Shown here piece after piece: positions 1 to 8,309 of a DNA stretch of 64,000 nt. The notes beneath the pieces are model-generated. The model searched no databases and was not told the origin of the DNA. It saw nothing but the letters and a program-made list of their open reading frames with translations. A program made the translations under genes and the position numbers. Source of the DNA: Calditrichota bacterium (GTDB taxonomy: Bacteria; Zhuqueibacterota; Zhuqueibacteria; Zhuqueibacterales; Geothermadaptataceae); NCBI GenBank assembly GCA_008501765.1, contig QQUE01000015.1, forward strand, positions 248,001 to 312,000. Direction: 5' to 3'. Within the stretch, counting starts at the first letter, position 1. Every line of letters begins with the position of its first letter.

Positions 1-62
1 AGAAGTGTAATTCCGAGGATGCGTTGTGTTTTTCTCATTGCACGGCTTACTTTTGTAAACAT
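1..62 (-). CDS. 5' end of a gene cut by the window edge
   Basis: An ATG at 62-60 on the minus strand is preceded by a GGAGAG ribosome-binding site six or so bases upstream. It opens a frame that stays open to the window edge (about 20 codons). The visible residues are basic (K4, R7, R10, K11, R14) and then turn hydrophobic, which could be the start of a signal peptide or membrane anchor. No family can be named from so little. It is transcribed in the same direction as the polysaccharide genes to its right but is separated from them by about 1 kb. Confidence 0.45.
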   Translation of the reverse strand, partial: MFTKVSRAMRKTQRILGITL

Positions 63-600
63 TCGGTCTCTCCTTGATTCGTCTATCAAGAGCGAAGGCA
101 GGAATCCTTTTCCACGCCTTGTAGCAATTATTTTTTAGTTTATATGTTAGTTATCGTTTTATTCCTACCGCATCGTTAACAAACTTTATGCCAGTGGCAT
201 TTTCTTCACAATTCAAGCTCAAAACAGCCGATTGCAGCCGTACACCAGACATAACACTGTCTCATGAAAGAACACTAAATTTGTGTTCCCTTCAGACACT
301 GTTCCAAATTAATGCAGAGGGTAATTTGTGCTCAGAAATTATGGATCAAAAATCTGAATTTGATTTCAATGGATCGAATGAAAACCTGTCATTTTATGAA
401 GGAAAATCAACCGGGGAATTATCACAATTCAACGGACTCATAAATCCACAAAAGGAAAGCAGTTAATTGTCGGGTTATCCAATTAAGTCAGCAAACTTAA
501 AACTATGATTAATAGATAATTGTCCGCTAATTACACAAATTTTAAGAATAAAATTATTGATTATGCCTTTAGCTCCGCGGGCTTTTTCTTAAACGGCCTT

Positions 601-734
601 CGAAAAATGGCGTTAAGAACTTTTTGAGAATTTCCGTTAAGAATCATTTTTTGTTTGAGCGCAGCGAGTTTAAACTGAAAGTCGGCGAAGCAAAATGATT
701 TAGGAAATTCTCAAAAAGTTTAGCCGATTTTTCG
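601..734. repeat. long inverted repeat, MITE-like
   Basis: The arms are 618-635 and 703-720 (18 bp, perfect complement). They extend outward with small gaps to 601-608 / 727-734 and inward through an AATCATTTT / AAAATGATT pair. The whole unit could fold into one long hairpin of about 130 nt. It carries no coding capacity. A non-autonomous palindromic intergenic element is the likeliest explanation. Confidence 0.6.
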
Positions 735-744
735 TCAGCCTTGA

Positions 745-815
745 TTTTGCTTCGCCGGCTTTCAGCTTTTTGTTTCTTTTTTGATCAAGCAAAGCCAGCG
801 GCCGGCGAAGCAAAA
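745..815. repeat. 15-bp inverted repeat (TTTTGCTTCGCCGGC)
   Basis: Arms 745-759 and 801-815 are perfect complements. A third copy of the arm (13 of 14 bases) sits at 682-695 inside the neighbouring palindrome, so the motif recurs three times in about 130 bp. It may be a bacterial interspersed palindrome. Confidence 0.55.
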
Positions 816-1056
816 AGAAAATGCACAACACATTAAAAATTTTGCAATTAGATTAAGCACAGCGGAGCTAAGGTCACAATCAATAAAATTATTAGAAATT
901 CTGGCTCGTTTACTCCAAAAAAAAATTCGTGTAAATTCGAGTGATTCGTAGTTTGGCTTTATTAAATAATAAGTTATCCTTGCGGAGTTATCTGGATGGC
1001 CAAGAGTTAATTGTCTTAAAGCTTTTAATAACATCGTGTGAGTTCTATGCGTGGGA

Positions 1057-2490
1057 TTAGCGTTTCATCAACCTTTTCAAAAGCGCACGATCGCCTTTGT
1101 TGATGCCGCCAAATACAAATAATGCAATTAGATAGAGAATAAAAGCGAGTGGGGTAATTACCAGCCACGAATAACCCGGCGTGGTAAAATATATGAGCAG
1201 AATAACCAGAAGCGGCAGGGCAATTTTATGAAACCGGCTGAATAATTCATTGGTCGGAAATACAATCGTTTTTTGATAAACAAATGGGAATTGAATGCCA
1301 ACATAGATAAAAATCGAAATAAATGTCGCCATGGTTGCGCCCATGACACCCCAGCGGGGGATGAAGAACCAATTTAATATAACATTCGCCAGCATCGCCA
1401 GCACGTTGACGAGCAAATCAATATGCTGTTTTTTGGCGGCAACCAGCGCGTAAGCAAAAATCTGCGAAATCGAATACGGGACGATCGTCCAGATTATCAA
1501 CTGCAACACCGGAATCGAAATTTCAAATTCTTGCGGAAAAACGAAGAGAATAACTTCGCGGGCGTAAAGCGAGGCCAAAAGTGCTACCGGTGTGACTGCC
1601 GTGACCAGCAAACGCAACGATTTGCGGCAGGCAATCTGGAAATTGTCTTCCTCCTCCACGTGTAAATTGGCCAGTACCGGAAAAAGGGAATTCACAAAAC
1701 TATCGACAAGAATTATGGCGATGGCAAGAAAACGGTAGGCTGCGGAGTAAAATCCGGCTTCTCTTTCCGTCATAATAGCTTCGAGCATGATGATATCGGC
1801 CCGCCAATAAATCGTGACAGCGAAAACAGTCAACGCAAAAACCTTGGTTTTACCCACGAGCTGCCAGACAAATGCCCACTCTAATTTTTGAATTAATCGC
1901 TCGATATTCCGGTTGACGTACCAGCCGTAGTAAAAAACTTTTAAAAATCGCAACGCGACATAAGTCCAAACCAGCGCGATGATGCCGTACCCATTAAAAA
2001 TGAGCCACAAACAGATGATCACCCGGGCAAAATTTTCAACAATCCAGGCGTAGCCAATTTGCGTGATGTGCTCATAGCCGCGAATTGCACCTTCGTAAAC
2101 ATCCCCGACACCTGTGGCTATCAAGGACAGGGAAGCGATATAAGTGCCCGTGATGATTACAGAATCATCGCTGATGAGCCAGGCGCTTAATCCCATAAAT
2201 CCGGCACTGGCGCAGGAAGAAACCAATGCGATCAAGCTGCCATTTACAAGATACTTCGCTGTATTTTCTTTGTTTTGCGCCAAATCTCGCGTCAGCAAAT
2301 TTCGCAAACCAAATGCAGCGCTAACCTGAAAAATGAGCAGGTAATTAAAAATAGTATTGTATTCGCCCAGGCCTTCCGCGCCCATCAAATCACTGATGAC
2401 AACGATGAGGTAAAATGCCATCACCGGCTGCAGGACGTTTGCCAGCATCAAAACGAGCGTATTTTTAAACAATCGCTGTAGTTTACTCAT
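1057..2490 (-). CDS. Wzx-type polysaccharide flippase (MOP superfamily)
   Basis: The 477-residue protein is almost entirely hydrophobic helices and starts with a short basic N-terminus (KLQRLFKN), typical of the RfbX/MurJ-like MOP exporters that flip undecaprenyl-linked repeat units. Length and helix pattern fit about 12-14 transmembrane segments. The early pattern LGEYNTIFNYLLIFQ matches the usual GxG(x)Y/F region in the first helices. It is the last polysaccharide gene on the left and follows a GT4 gene after a repeat-containing gap. A second flippase lies at 23199-24623, so this one may serve a different repeat unit. The substrate cannot be told from sequence. Confidence 0.85.
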   Translation of the reverse strand: MSKLQRLFKNTLVLMLANVLQPVMAFYLIVVISDLMGAEGLGEYNTIFNYLLIFQVSAAFGLRNLLTRDLAQNKENTAKYLVNGSLIALVSSCASAGFMGLSAWLISDDSVIITGTYIASLSLIATGVGDVYEGAIRGYEHITQIGYAWIVENFARVIICLWLIFNGYGIIALVWTYVALRFLKVFYYGWYVNRNIERLIQKLEWAFVWQLVGKTKVFALTVFAVTIYWRADIIMLEAIMTEREAGFYSAAYRFLAIAIILVDSFVNSLFPVLANLHVEEEDNFQIACRKSLRLLVTAVTPVALLASLYAREVILFVFPQEFEISIPVLQLIIWTIVPYSISQIFAYALVAAKKQHIDLLVNVLAMLANVILNWFFIPRWGVMGATMATFISIFIYVGIQFPFVYQKTIVFPTNELFSRFHKIALPLLVILLIYFTTPGYSWLVITPLAFILYLIALFVFGGINKGDRALLKRLMKR

Positions 2491-2532
2491 GCAGAAAAAT
2501 CTTTAAATAGAAAGTTGATAATATACAAGATT

Positions 2533-2688
2533 TCTCGTTCCCATGCGTCTGGCCGGAAAAACTCCAATTTATAGGCCGAAAGCGTCCTCGCTGAAACCAA
2601 TGAGCGCTCAGCGGGACGCTTTCGCTCTATACTTAAGCAGAGTTAATCACTTTCCGACCAGACATCCGGTATGATGATTTGAACGAGA
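2533..2688. repeat. nested palindromic intergenic element with TCTCGTTC ends
   Basis: Three nested inverted pairs are visible: outer TCTCGTTC 2533-2540 / 2681-2688; middle 2547-2559 / 2651-2663 (12 of 13); core CGAAAGCGTCC 2577-2587 / 2614-2624. The outer end resembles the motifs at 41032-41050 and 41647-41665, suggesting a dispersed repeat family. It fills the gap between a GT4 gene and the flippase. Confidence 0.55.
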
Positions 2689-2715
2689 TTCCTTAACCAT
2701 GTTTTCAATTGTAAA

Positions 2716-3855
2716 TTATTTTTTCTTTTGTGCAAGAAGTTTCAAGTAAAGTTGCTGAAATGCATTAACTTCTTTTCCCAGCGAGAAATCGGTTTCGGCA
2801 ATTTGGCGTGAGTTAGCGCTGAATTCGTTTAACAGGTGCCGGTCGGAAATGAGCCGTTCCAGGGCAGCGGCCATTTTTTCAATATTTTTTGGCGGGAAAA
2901 TAAAGCCATTCTTTCCATCGTTGACTGCTTCAGCCGTGCCGCCAACATCGGCGGCGACAACGGGTTTTCTGCACGCCATGGCTTCGAGAACCACATTGGG
3001 CAGGCCTTCACCTGCAATGGATGGCAATACGAAAAAATCAACAGCATTCAATACCTGCGGCACATCCCGCCGGATGCCCATAAAACGGATTTGGGATTCT
3101 AAATTGGCCTCACTCACCATTTTTTCGAGCATAGTCCGTTCGGCCCCATCGCCAACAAATATCACCGAGGCGTGCGGGTATTTGGCGGCTACTTTTGCAA
3201 ACGCCTCGACAAAATAACGATGTCCTTTTACTTTTTCCAGCCGCGCTACGATGACGATGGCCACATCGTTTTCTGAAAAACCGAGTTCTTTTCGTTTTTC
3301 ACCGGTCGTGCCATTTGGCGAGAATTTTTCCAGATCAACGCCGTAGTGAATAACCTCGATCATTTCTGCGGGTAAATTTCGCCGCGTCTGCAAACTCTGT
3401 TTTATTTCGTGGGAAACTGCGGCGACACAATCAGTATATTTCATCGCAATCTGGTAGCCAAACCGCCTTTGTAATTGCGCGTGATACGGATTTCCCTCAT
3501 GGGTCACCGTTTCCCAGGAAATGACAACTGGTACCTTTGCCAGGCGGGCGGCGATTGAACCAACCATATCAGCCCAAAACAGGGTGTTTTGCACAACATC
3601 AATTTTATATTCACGCATAATTTTTTTAAGTTTAAAAATTGGGGCTACATCAAACCGGTGTTTTCTGCTGCAATCGAATACCGGCACATTGATGGATTTA
3701 AATTTGTCAGCCAGCGGGCCCGAAGGTCCGACGTTCGCCACAAATGATTCAAATTGATTCGTGTCGAGGTGCTCAACCAGTTCCCACAATTTATTTTCAG
3801 CACCGCCCATACGAAAACCATCGACAACCTGCAGGACACGAATTTTTTCTGACAT
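2716..3855 (-). CDS. glycosyltransferase family 4
   Basis: A 379-residue GT-B retaining glycosyltransferase. The N-terminal half opens with a Rossmann strand and the GGAE loop near residue 17. The C-terminal half carries the GT4 EX7E signature (E283 and E291) within a GEGLPN...LEAMA segment, followed by PVVA and a GG loop that bind the nucleotide sugar. The start is an ATG with an AAGGAA ribosome-binding site. It should add one sugar to a lipid-linked repeat unit at the inner face of the membrane. Donor and acceptor are unknown. It sits between an SDR and the flippase, all on one strand with short gaps. Confidence 0.88.
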   Translation of the reverse strand: MSEKIRVLQVVDGFRMGGAENKLWELVEHLDTNQFESFVANVGPSGPLADKFKSINVPVFDCSRKHRFDVAPIFKLKKIMREYKIDVVQNTLFWADMVGSIAARLAKVPVVISWETVTHEGNPYHAQLQRRFGYQIAMKYTDCVAAVSHEIKQSLQTRRNLPAEMIEVIHYGVDLEKFSPNGTTGEKRKELGFSENDVAIVIVARLEKVKGHRYFVEAFAKVAAKYPHASVIFVGDGAERTMLEKMVSEANLESQIRFMGIRRDVPQVLNAVDFFVLPSIAGEGLPNVVLEAMACRKPVVAADVGGTAEAVNDGKNGFIFPPKNIEKMAAALERLISDRHLLNEFSANSRQIAETDFSLGKEVNAFQQLYLKLLAQKKK

Positions 3856-3902
3856 ACCAATTCCTTTGAAATTTATTCTATTTTAATTCACAACTTAAGA
3901 TT

Positions 3903-4919
3903 TTACTTTACCAGTTTAATTGCTTCGGGCAATCGGACTTCATTTTCTGCAACGCCGATTTTTCGCACTAAATTTTCAATAATTGAGGCAAGATTGTGTT
4001 GCGGTTGCCACCCGATCAAATTTTTTATTTTCTGCAAGTCCGGAACCCGTCGTTGCATATCATCAAATCCTTCGCCACGGGCCTCATGCACCGGAATATT
4101 TTCTATATCCGAAAGACTGCCCGATTGAATGATTATTCGTTGCGCCAATTCATCGATGGTAACTTCTTCTGCTGAACCAATATTTACGATTTCTCCAACC
4201 GCCGCAGTGCAATTGATCAGCGCCATCAGAGCCCGGGTAACATCATCGATATCACAAAAACAGCGTGTCTGACTGCCATCGCCAAAAACCGTCAGCGGTT
4301 CATTTTTGGATGCCTGGTGCAAAAAACGAGGTAAAACCATGCCGTATTTGGCTGATTGCCGCGGTCCAACTGTATTAAACAAACGTGTGATAACGACATC
4401 GAGCCCCTGCTCTTTATAGTAAGCCAGCGCCATAAATTCATCCATGGCTTTGGCACAGGCGTAGCTCCAGCGAAATGTCTGGGGCGAACCGATAACTAAC
4501 TGGCCGGTTTCAACAAAGGGCAGTTGATTATTTTGCCCATAAACTTCGGAGGTACTAGTGAAAATGACTTTCTTTTGCAACCGGCTTGCAATTTCGAGAA
4601 CCGTTTTCGTGCCCTGCAGGCAACGCTCGATGCTCTCGACGCGATTCTTTAATATGTAATCGACACCAACCGCAGCCGCCAGGTGAAACACAACGTCAGC
4701 TTCATTTATAAGCTCAAAAACCTGCTCGTAGTCTCCGACATCGCCTTCAATAAATTGAAAATATGGCGATGGAGATGCCTGCTGTAAATTTTGTATTGAA
4801 CCGGTGGATAAATCATCTATCACGGAAACAGAGTAGCCATTTTCAAGCAATTTATCCGCTAAGTGGGATCCGATAAATCCGGCGCCGCCGGTGATTAGAA
4901 TTCGTTTATTATTATTCAT
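3903..4919 (-). CDS. NAD-dependent nucleotide-sugar epimerase/dehydratase (extended SDR)
   Basis: A 338-residue extended short-chain dehydrogenase/reductase. The NAD-binding GxxGxxG is G11-G14-G17. The catalytic pair is Y153-K157 in YACAK, and the TSTSEVYG segment before it supplies the Ser/Thr. This architecture is shared by UDP-sugar 4-epimerases, UDP-glucuronate decarboxylases and dTDP-glucose dehydratases. The sequence alone does not decide between them, but D35 after the second beta strand argues for NAD over NADP. It ends close to the downstream GT4 and probably makes a nucleotide sugar for it. Confidence 0.85.
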   Translation of the reverse strand: MNNNKRILITGGAGFIGSHLADKLLENGYSVSVIDDLSTGSIQNLQQASPSPYFQFIEGDVGDYEQVFELINEADVVFHLAAAVGVDYILKNRVESIERCLQGTKTVLEIASRLQKKVIFTSTSEVYGQNNQLPFVETGQLVIGSPQTFRWSYACAKAMDEFMALAYYKEQGLDVVITRLFNTVGPRQSAKYGMVLPRFLHQASKNEPLTVFGDGSQTRCFCDIDDVTRALMALINCTAAVGEIVNIGSAEEVTIDELAQRIIIQSGSLSDIENIPVHEARGEGFDDMQRRVPDLQKIKNLIGWQPQHNLASIIENLVRKIGVAENEVRLPEAIKLVK

Positions 4920-4924
4920 CTATG

Positions 4925-6163
4925 TTATTTATTTCCAATAAGTTTCTGATATACTTGAATCATGTTTTTGTAGTGAGCGTCGGGGCTGAATTCATTGTCC
5001 GCTTTTTTGCGGGCATTGACGCTAAATTTTTTCGCCAAATTTTCATCGCTCCACAAGGTATTTATCTTCTCCGTCAGCTCACCGGCATCCCCGGCAGTGA
5101 AATGAAAGCCGTTAATGCCTTCGTCGACCAGTTCCGGCATCCCGCCCATTGTGCTCACAATGGCTGGTTTTCCCATGGAAAATGCTTCGTAAATGACCAA
5201 CGGCGAATTATCATACCATTCCGAAGGAACAACGATAAACCGGGATTTTTGAACCAGCTCGACAAGTTCCTGCCCGCCTTTGTTTCCGAGAAAGGTGACG
5301 TTTCCCAGTCCAAGTTCGGATTTCATTTTCTCCAAATGCGGCCGGTAAGGCCCATCACCGGCAATGAGCAATTTGACATTTTTGAGATTCTTCATTGCTT
5401 CAAGCAATGTCTGAATGCCTTTCTCCTCGGACAAGCGGCCAAAATAAAGGCAGTAATCTTCATATTCCGGATGAAAAGGATAATCGTCGAGGTTAATCGT
5501 ATAGAAATTGTGCCAGATTTTCTCTTTCGGAAATCCACCTTCAATTAATTTATCACCCAAAAATTGACTCGGCACATGAAACAGGTCGATATGTTCGTAT
5601 ATTTTCATCCACTTATGAACGTAACTTTCCAGCATCACAATAGCGCTCGCAGCACGGGATTCTTTCAGGCATTTTTGTGCGAAAGCATGATAATAATTGC
5701 CGCTAATACAGCGTTCGCAGACCTCATTGCTGTGCATCACAAAAAGCCGGTAGCTCGGACATACGAGTTTATATTGGTGGCACGTTTGAATAACCGGGAT
5801 CCCGGCATCACGGAAAGCGTGCAGAATTGAGGGCGAAAGCTGGTGGTCAATCATGTGGAGATGGGCGATATCTGGCTTTGTGGCTTCAATTAATCGCGTC
5901 ACAGCCTCTTTTGCAGCGCGTGAATAAACGACACGGCCAAGAATTTCCGGCATGTGCCGTAGTTTTTGAACGCTTGACATCCCATTAAATTCGATATTCG
6001 GTACAAAATAGTCCGCATATTCAGTTTCAAAATTCTCCGGATGCTGCATCGAAAATGGAATGACTTCATGCCCATGGTTTTGCAAGACTTTTGAAAGTTC
6101 AAAATAATAACGTTCTGCACCACCTTTAATAAAATAATACTTGTCGATCATTAAAACTTTCAC
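4925..6163 (-). CDS. glycosyltransferase family 4 with Cys-rich insert
   Basis: A 412-residue GT4. It has the N-terminal KGGAE loop (about residues 13-17), a HQYKLVCP segment and a CERC pair with further cysteines around residues 130-165, a pattern known in a GT4 subgroup and possibly a metal site. The C-terminal donor site is PSEWYDNSP...YEAFSMGKP (about 313-333). The start is a GTG at 6163 with GAGG five to six bases upstream. The next ATG, four codons in, is less well placed. It ends 5 bp before the SDR, so the two are very probably co-transcribed. The sugar specificity is unknown. Confidence 0.87.
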   Translation of the reverse strand: MKVLMIDKYYFIKGGAERYYFELSKVLQNHGHEVIPFSMQHPENFETEYADYFVPNIEFNGMSSVQKLRHMPEILGRVVYSRAAKEAVTRLIEATKPDIAHLHMIDHQLSPSILHAFRDAGIPVIQTCHQYKLVCPSYRLFVMHSNEVCERCISGNYYHAFAQKCLKESRAASAIVMLESYVHKWMKIYEHIDLFHVPSQFLGDKLIEGGFPKEKIWHNFYTINLDDYPFHPEYEDYCLYFGRLSEEKGIQTLLEAMKNLKNVKLLIAGDGPYRPHLEKMKSELGLGNVTFLGNKGGQELVELVQKSRFIVVPSEWYDNSPLVIYEAFSMGKPAIVSTMGGMPELVDEGINGFHFTAGDAGELTEKINTLWSDENLAKKFSVNARKKADNEFSPDAHYKNMIQVYQKLIGNK

Positions 6164-6483
6164 ATAAGCCTCAAAATGCTATAATTCTTGTCTAAATTTT
6201 ACTTGAATCTGATTTGTACAAATTCTGCCATTCAAGTGAAGAAAATCTGAATATTTTTTTAGAATTCTACACGATTTAATCGAAATCTATTCATCCCAAT
6301 TATCGGATCACAAGCCTGTTAAAATTAAATATTTATCAAAAACGTCAGGTATCGCTTTTAAGTCGGGGATTATATTCTGGTAATTAAATTCGAAGAATAG
6401 AATGGTGTGGTAAATTTTATGACTTTTAGTTTGAGGATAGGCGAGAAGTGAAGTCTTATTTACACTTATTGAAATCTAAAAAA
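6164..6483. other. 320-bp AT-rich intergenic region with a nested palindrome
   Basis: No gene is seen. About 45-50 bp upstream of the GT4 start there is a perfect 12-bp palindrome ATTTGTACAAAT (6212-6223) nested between ACTTGAAT (6201-6208) and its complement ATTCAAGT (6230-6237). This could be an operator or the foot of an RNA hairpin. No clear promoter hexamers were found. Confidence 0.3.
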
Positions 6484-7650
6484 TTAAGATTTTGTTTGTT
6501 CCTTTTTTTCAAGATGGCGAATAAAGTCGACGAGCGTTCGCGCCACTTTTTTATTTCCTGCAGGCGAATAATGGCTGTTGTAGTAGAGAAAATAGTGCCC
6601 ATAGTCGTCTTTCGCAAAAACTTCTCCGAGATCGACAAATCGAATATTTTTTTGTTCCAAATGGGCAACCAGGGTGCCATAAGTTTTGAAACCATATTTT
6701 TTGTAGATATCAATAGAAAACTGATCTGAAAAAAGCAAAACAATTGGTATTTCGCCACGGGCTTTTGCAGTGCGAACGAACTCGTCAGTAATGAATTTCA
6801 AGATCTGCAGTGCTTCGGAGCCGGGTTTGTACAAATGCGTATATTTGTATTTTTCAACTTCGCTTTGCAGCGATGGATTCAACTTGTTTGCAAGAACAAT
6901 TTTCGCCCGTGACAGAAAAAATGGCATGTGCCCGAAAAGCGTGTAAAGTGCCGGCCACTGCAGTTTTGCCGGGGCGCCAAGCTGGTTTTCGTAATAATCC
7001 GGCCAGTAATCTGTATCTTTCAGTGACGCAACAAAATTTTCATCGAGCAAAAGCGTGGCTTTTTCTTTTTCATTGATCGAGGAAGCAAGCAATTTAAATG
7101 AGTCGCCGTTTTCTATAAACCGGGGTTTGGGCGGAAACCACTCGCGCATATACCACGCCGGGTAAACCGAAACGACGCGGCCAATATTTTCAGATAAAAT
7201 CCCCAGAACTGTATATTTTGATTTTACAGTTGTGTTTTTGTAGCTCAAATAAGCCTGATCTGTCCCGTAAGCGCCGACACCGTAATTTAAACAATCCCAG
7301 CCGGTCATTTCCTCAACAAATGCCTGGTAGGTATTTTCAGCGCTCACCTCGGCCCCCATGGTGAATGAATCGCCAAAAGTTTTTATGTCATAAACCGGCT
7401 TCGTCTCATAATCAGAATTTCGTCTCGTACCCAGATTATTGGCGTTGGCCTGATGTATTTTCCAGCCAAGTTTTGGATCAAAATTATGGTCCAGCCAGTT
7501 CGAAATTTTACCAGAATCCACCTGGGTTTGGGCATAAAAAATATTCTTTTTTTTGCTGATTACTGACAGCCCAAAATAGAGTAACGTGTCCGTAAGCAAT
7601 AAAAAAACGCCAATAAAAATCAACCAGAAGACAAACTGCTTTTTACCCAT
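6484..7650 (-). CDS. membrane-anchored SGNH/GDSL hydrolase-like protein
   Basis: A 388-residue protein from the ATG at 7650. A TTG nine codons upstream (7677) keeps the frame but is less likely. One N-terminal transmembrane helix (about residues 6-30) is followed by an extracytoplasmic domain. SGNH blocks are visible: FGDSFTMG with S95, NYGVGAYGTDQA, and a C-terminal NSHYSPAGN with H360. The usual Asp two residues before that His is Asn358 here. AlgJ/AlgX-like members of this fold move or remove acyl groups on polysaccharides. It follows the DUF5989, SxtJ and carbamoyltransferase genes, so a role in decorating the same glycan is a reasonable inference. Confidence 0.7.
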   Translation of the reverse strand: MGKKQFVFWLIFIGVFLLLTDTLLYFGLSVISKKKNIFYAQTQVDSGKISNWLDHNFDPKLGWKIHQANANNLGTRRNSDYETKPVYDIKTFGDSFTMGAEVSAENTYQAFVEEMTGWDCLNYGVGAYGTDQAYLSYKNTTVKSKYTVLGILSENIGRVVSVYPAWYMREWFPPKPRFIENGDSFKLLASSINEKEKATLLLDENFVASLKDTDYWPDYYENQLGAPAKLQWPALYTLFGHMPFFLSRAKIVLANKLNPSLQSEVEKYKYTHLYKPGSEALQILKFITDEFVRTAKARGEIPIVLLFSDQFSIDIYKKYGFKTYGTLVAHLEQKNIRFVDLGEVFAKDDYGHYFLYYNSHYSPAGNKKVARTLVDFIRHLEKKEQTKS

Positions 7651-7713
7651 AAATTTCCCGCATTTCTCGACATCCAAGAATAACAGACGGATGACAGAAA
7701 ACGATTCCGTCTC

Positions 7714-7872
7714 TTAAAACAATGTATAAACAAATGGAGCCAGGGCAGATCCTTCCGACAGGACGAGTATGGCACCCAGCAGAACCAGAAATACAACCAC
7801 CGGCATCAACCACCATTTTTTTCGTTCTTTCAGAAAAGCCCAAAACTCGCCAATTATGGCTACTTTACTCAT
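7714..7872 (-). CDS. small DUF5989 / SxtK-like membrane protein
   Basis: A 52-residue protein: ATG at 7872, stop at 7714, with GGGA seven bases upstream of the start. It begins with a short amphipathic stretch (GEFWAFLKERKKWW) followed by one transmembrane helix (about residues 22-42) and a short tail. Size, the FLKERKKWW-type motif and position match the DUF5989 family, which occurs next to SxtJ-like genes and O-carbamoyltransferases, as sxtK does in saxitoxin clusters. Its start is 11 bp after the SxtJ-like gene. The function is unknown; a membrane subunit of a carbamoylation complex is inference. It is short enough to be missed by gene callers. Confidence 0.82.
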   Translation of the reverse strand: MSKVAIIGEFWAFLKERKKWWLMPVVVFLVLLGAILVLSEGSALAPFVYTLF

Positions 7873-7883
7873 CTTTTATCCCG

Positions 7884-8300
7884 TTAAAATTGTTTTTCAT
7901 AGGTAGTTTTATCAAAATCCCGATTCTCTCGATAATTCCAATACGTATGCTGAGTCCGATCCCATTTTAGCTCTAAAAATTGTTTTCCGGTCAGCTTCGC
8001 TATCCAGCCAATCGTGGTTAAAATGAGGTAAAACAACACACCTAAAATAATACGGGTCATCAGCCAACCCATAATCACTGCGAATGTCATCCAGAGAATT
8101 TGCAGCGGTTTTAAAACAACAGGAAAAAGCAGGCCGGCAACGATTAAAAACATTCCTGCTCCTGCTAAATAAATCCAATTAGTATTGGCGTACCAGAATA
8201 AAATTGCTGCAACTACCACGAGCACTCCGCCCACGGACAGGCCAAATTGCCTGACTTGTTTTTTATCACTATTTATATTTTTAATTTCTTGAATCAGCAT
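7884..8300 (-). CDS. SxtJ-like membrane protein
   Basis: A 138-residue protein with three or four hydrophobic helices (about 20-40, 46-66 and a long stretch 70-105) and a polar C-terminal tail rich in Arg, Asp and Tyr (WDRTQHTYWNYRENRDF). The order carbamoyltransferase, this gene, DUF5989 gene is the same as sxtI-sxtJ-sxtK in cyanobacterial saxitoxin loci and in many polysaccharide loci. An AAAGGTG ribosome-binding site precedes the ATG, only 9 bp after the carbamoyltransferase stop, so the genes are co-translated from one message. The biochemical role of SxtJ is not established; it may tether the carbamoyltransferase to the membrane (inference). Confidence 0.8.
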   Translation of the reverse strand: MLIQEIKNINSDKKQVRQFGLSVGGVLVVVAAILFWYANTNWIYLAGAGMFLIVAGLLFPVVLKPLQILWMTFAVIMGWLMTRIILGVLFYLILTTIGWIAKLTGKQFLELKWDRTQHTYWNYRENRDFDKTTYEKQF

Positions 8301-8309
8301 AAAACACCT

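Larger units (their letters stand above)
63..1056. other. gene-free, repeat-rich gap of about 1 kb
   Basis: No convincing gene lies here. Two open frames (188-466 plus, 762-1034 minus) lack a ribosome-binding site, resemble no family and run through repeats. The stretch holds two inverted-repeat elements, listed separately. The rest is AT-rich. It must contain the promoter for the partial gene at 1-62, but I cannot point to one. Confidence 0.6.

Noticed and set aside
188-466. 92-codon open frame on the plus strand
   Set aside because: No ribosome-binding site, odd composition, no family resemblance, and the only plus-strand candidate in its area.
762-1034. 90-codon open frame on the minus strand
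   Set aside because: Runs through an inverted repeat and AT-rich intergenic sequence; the translation looks like non-coding DNA.
4922-5548. 208-codon plus-strand frame antisense to a GT4 gene
   Set aside because: Shadow of the well-supported GT4 coding sequence on the other strand.
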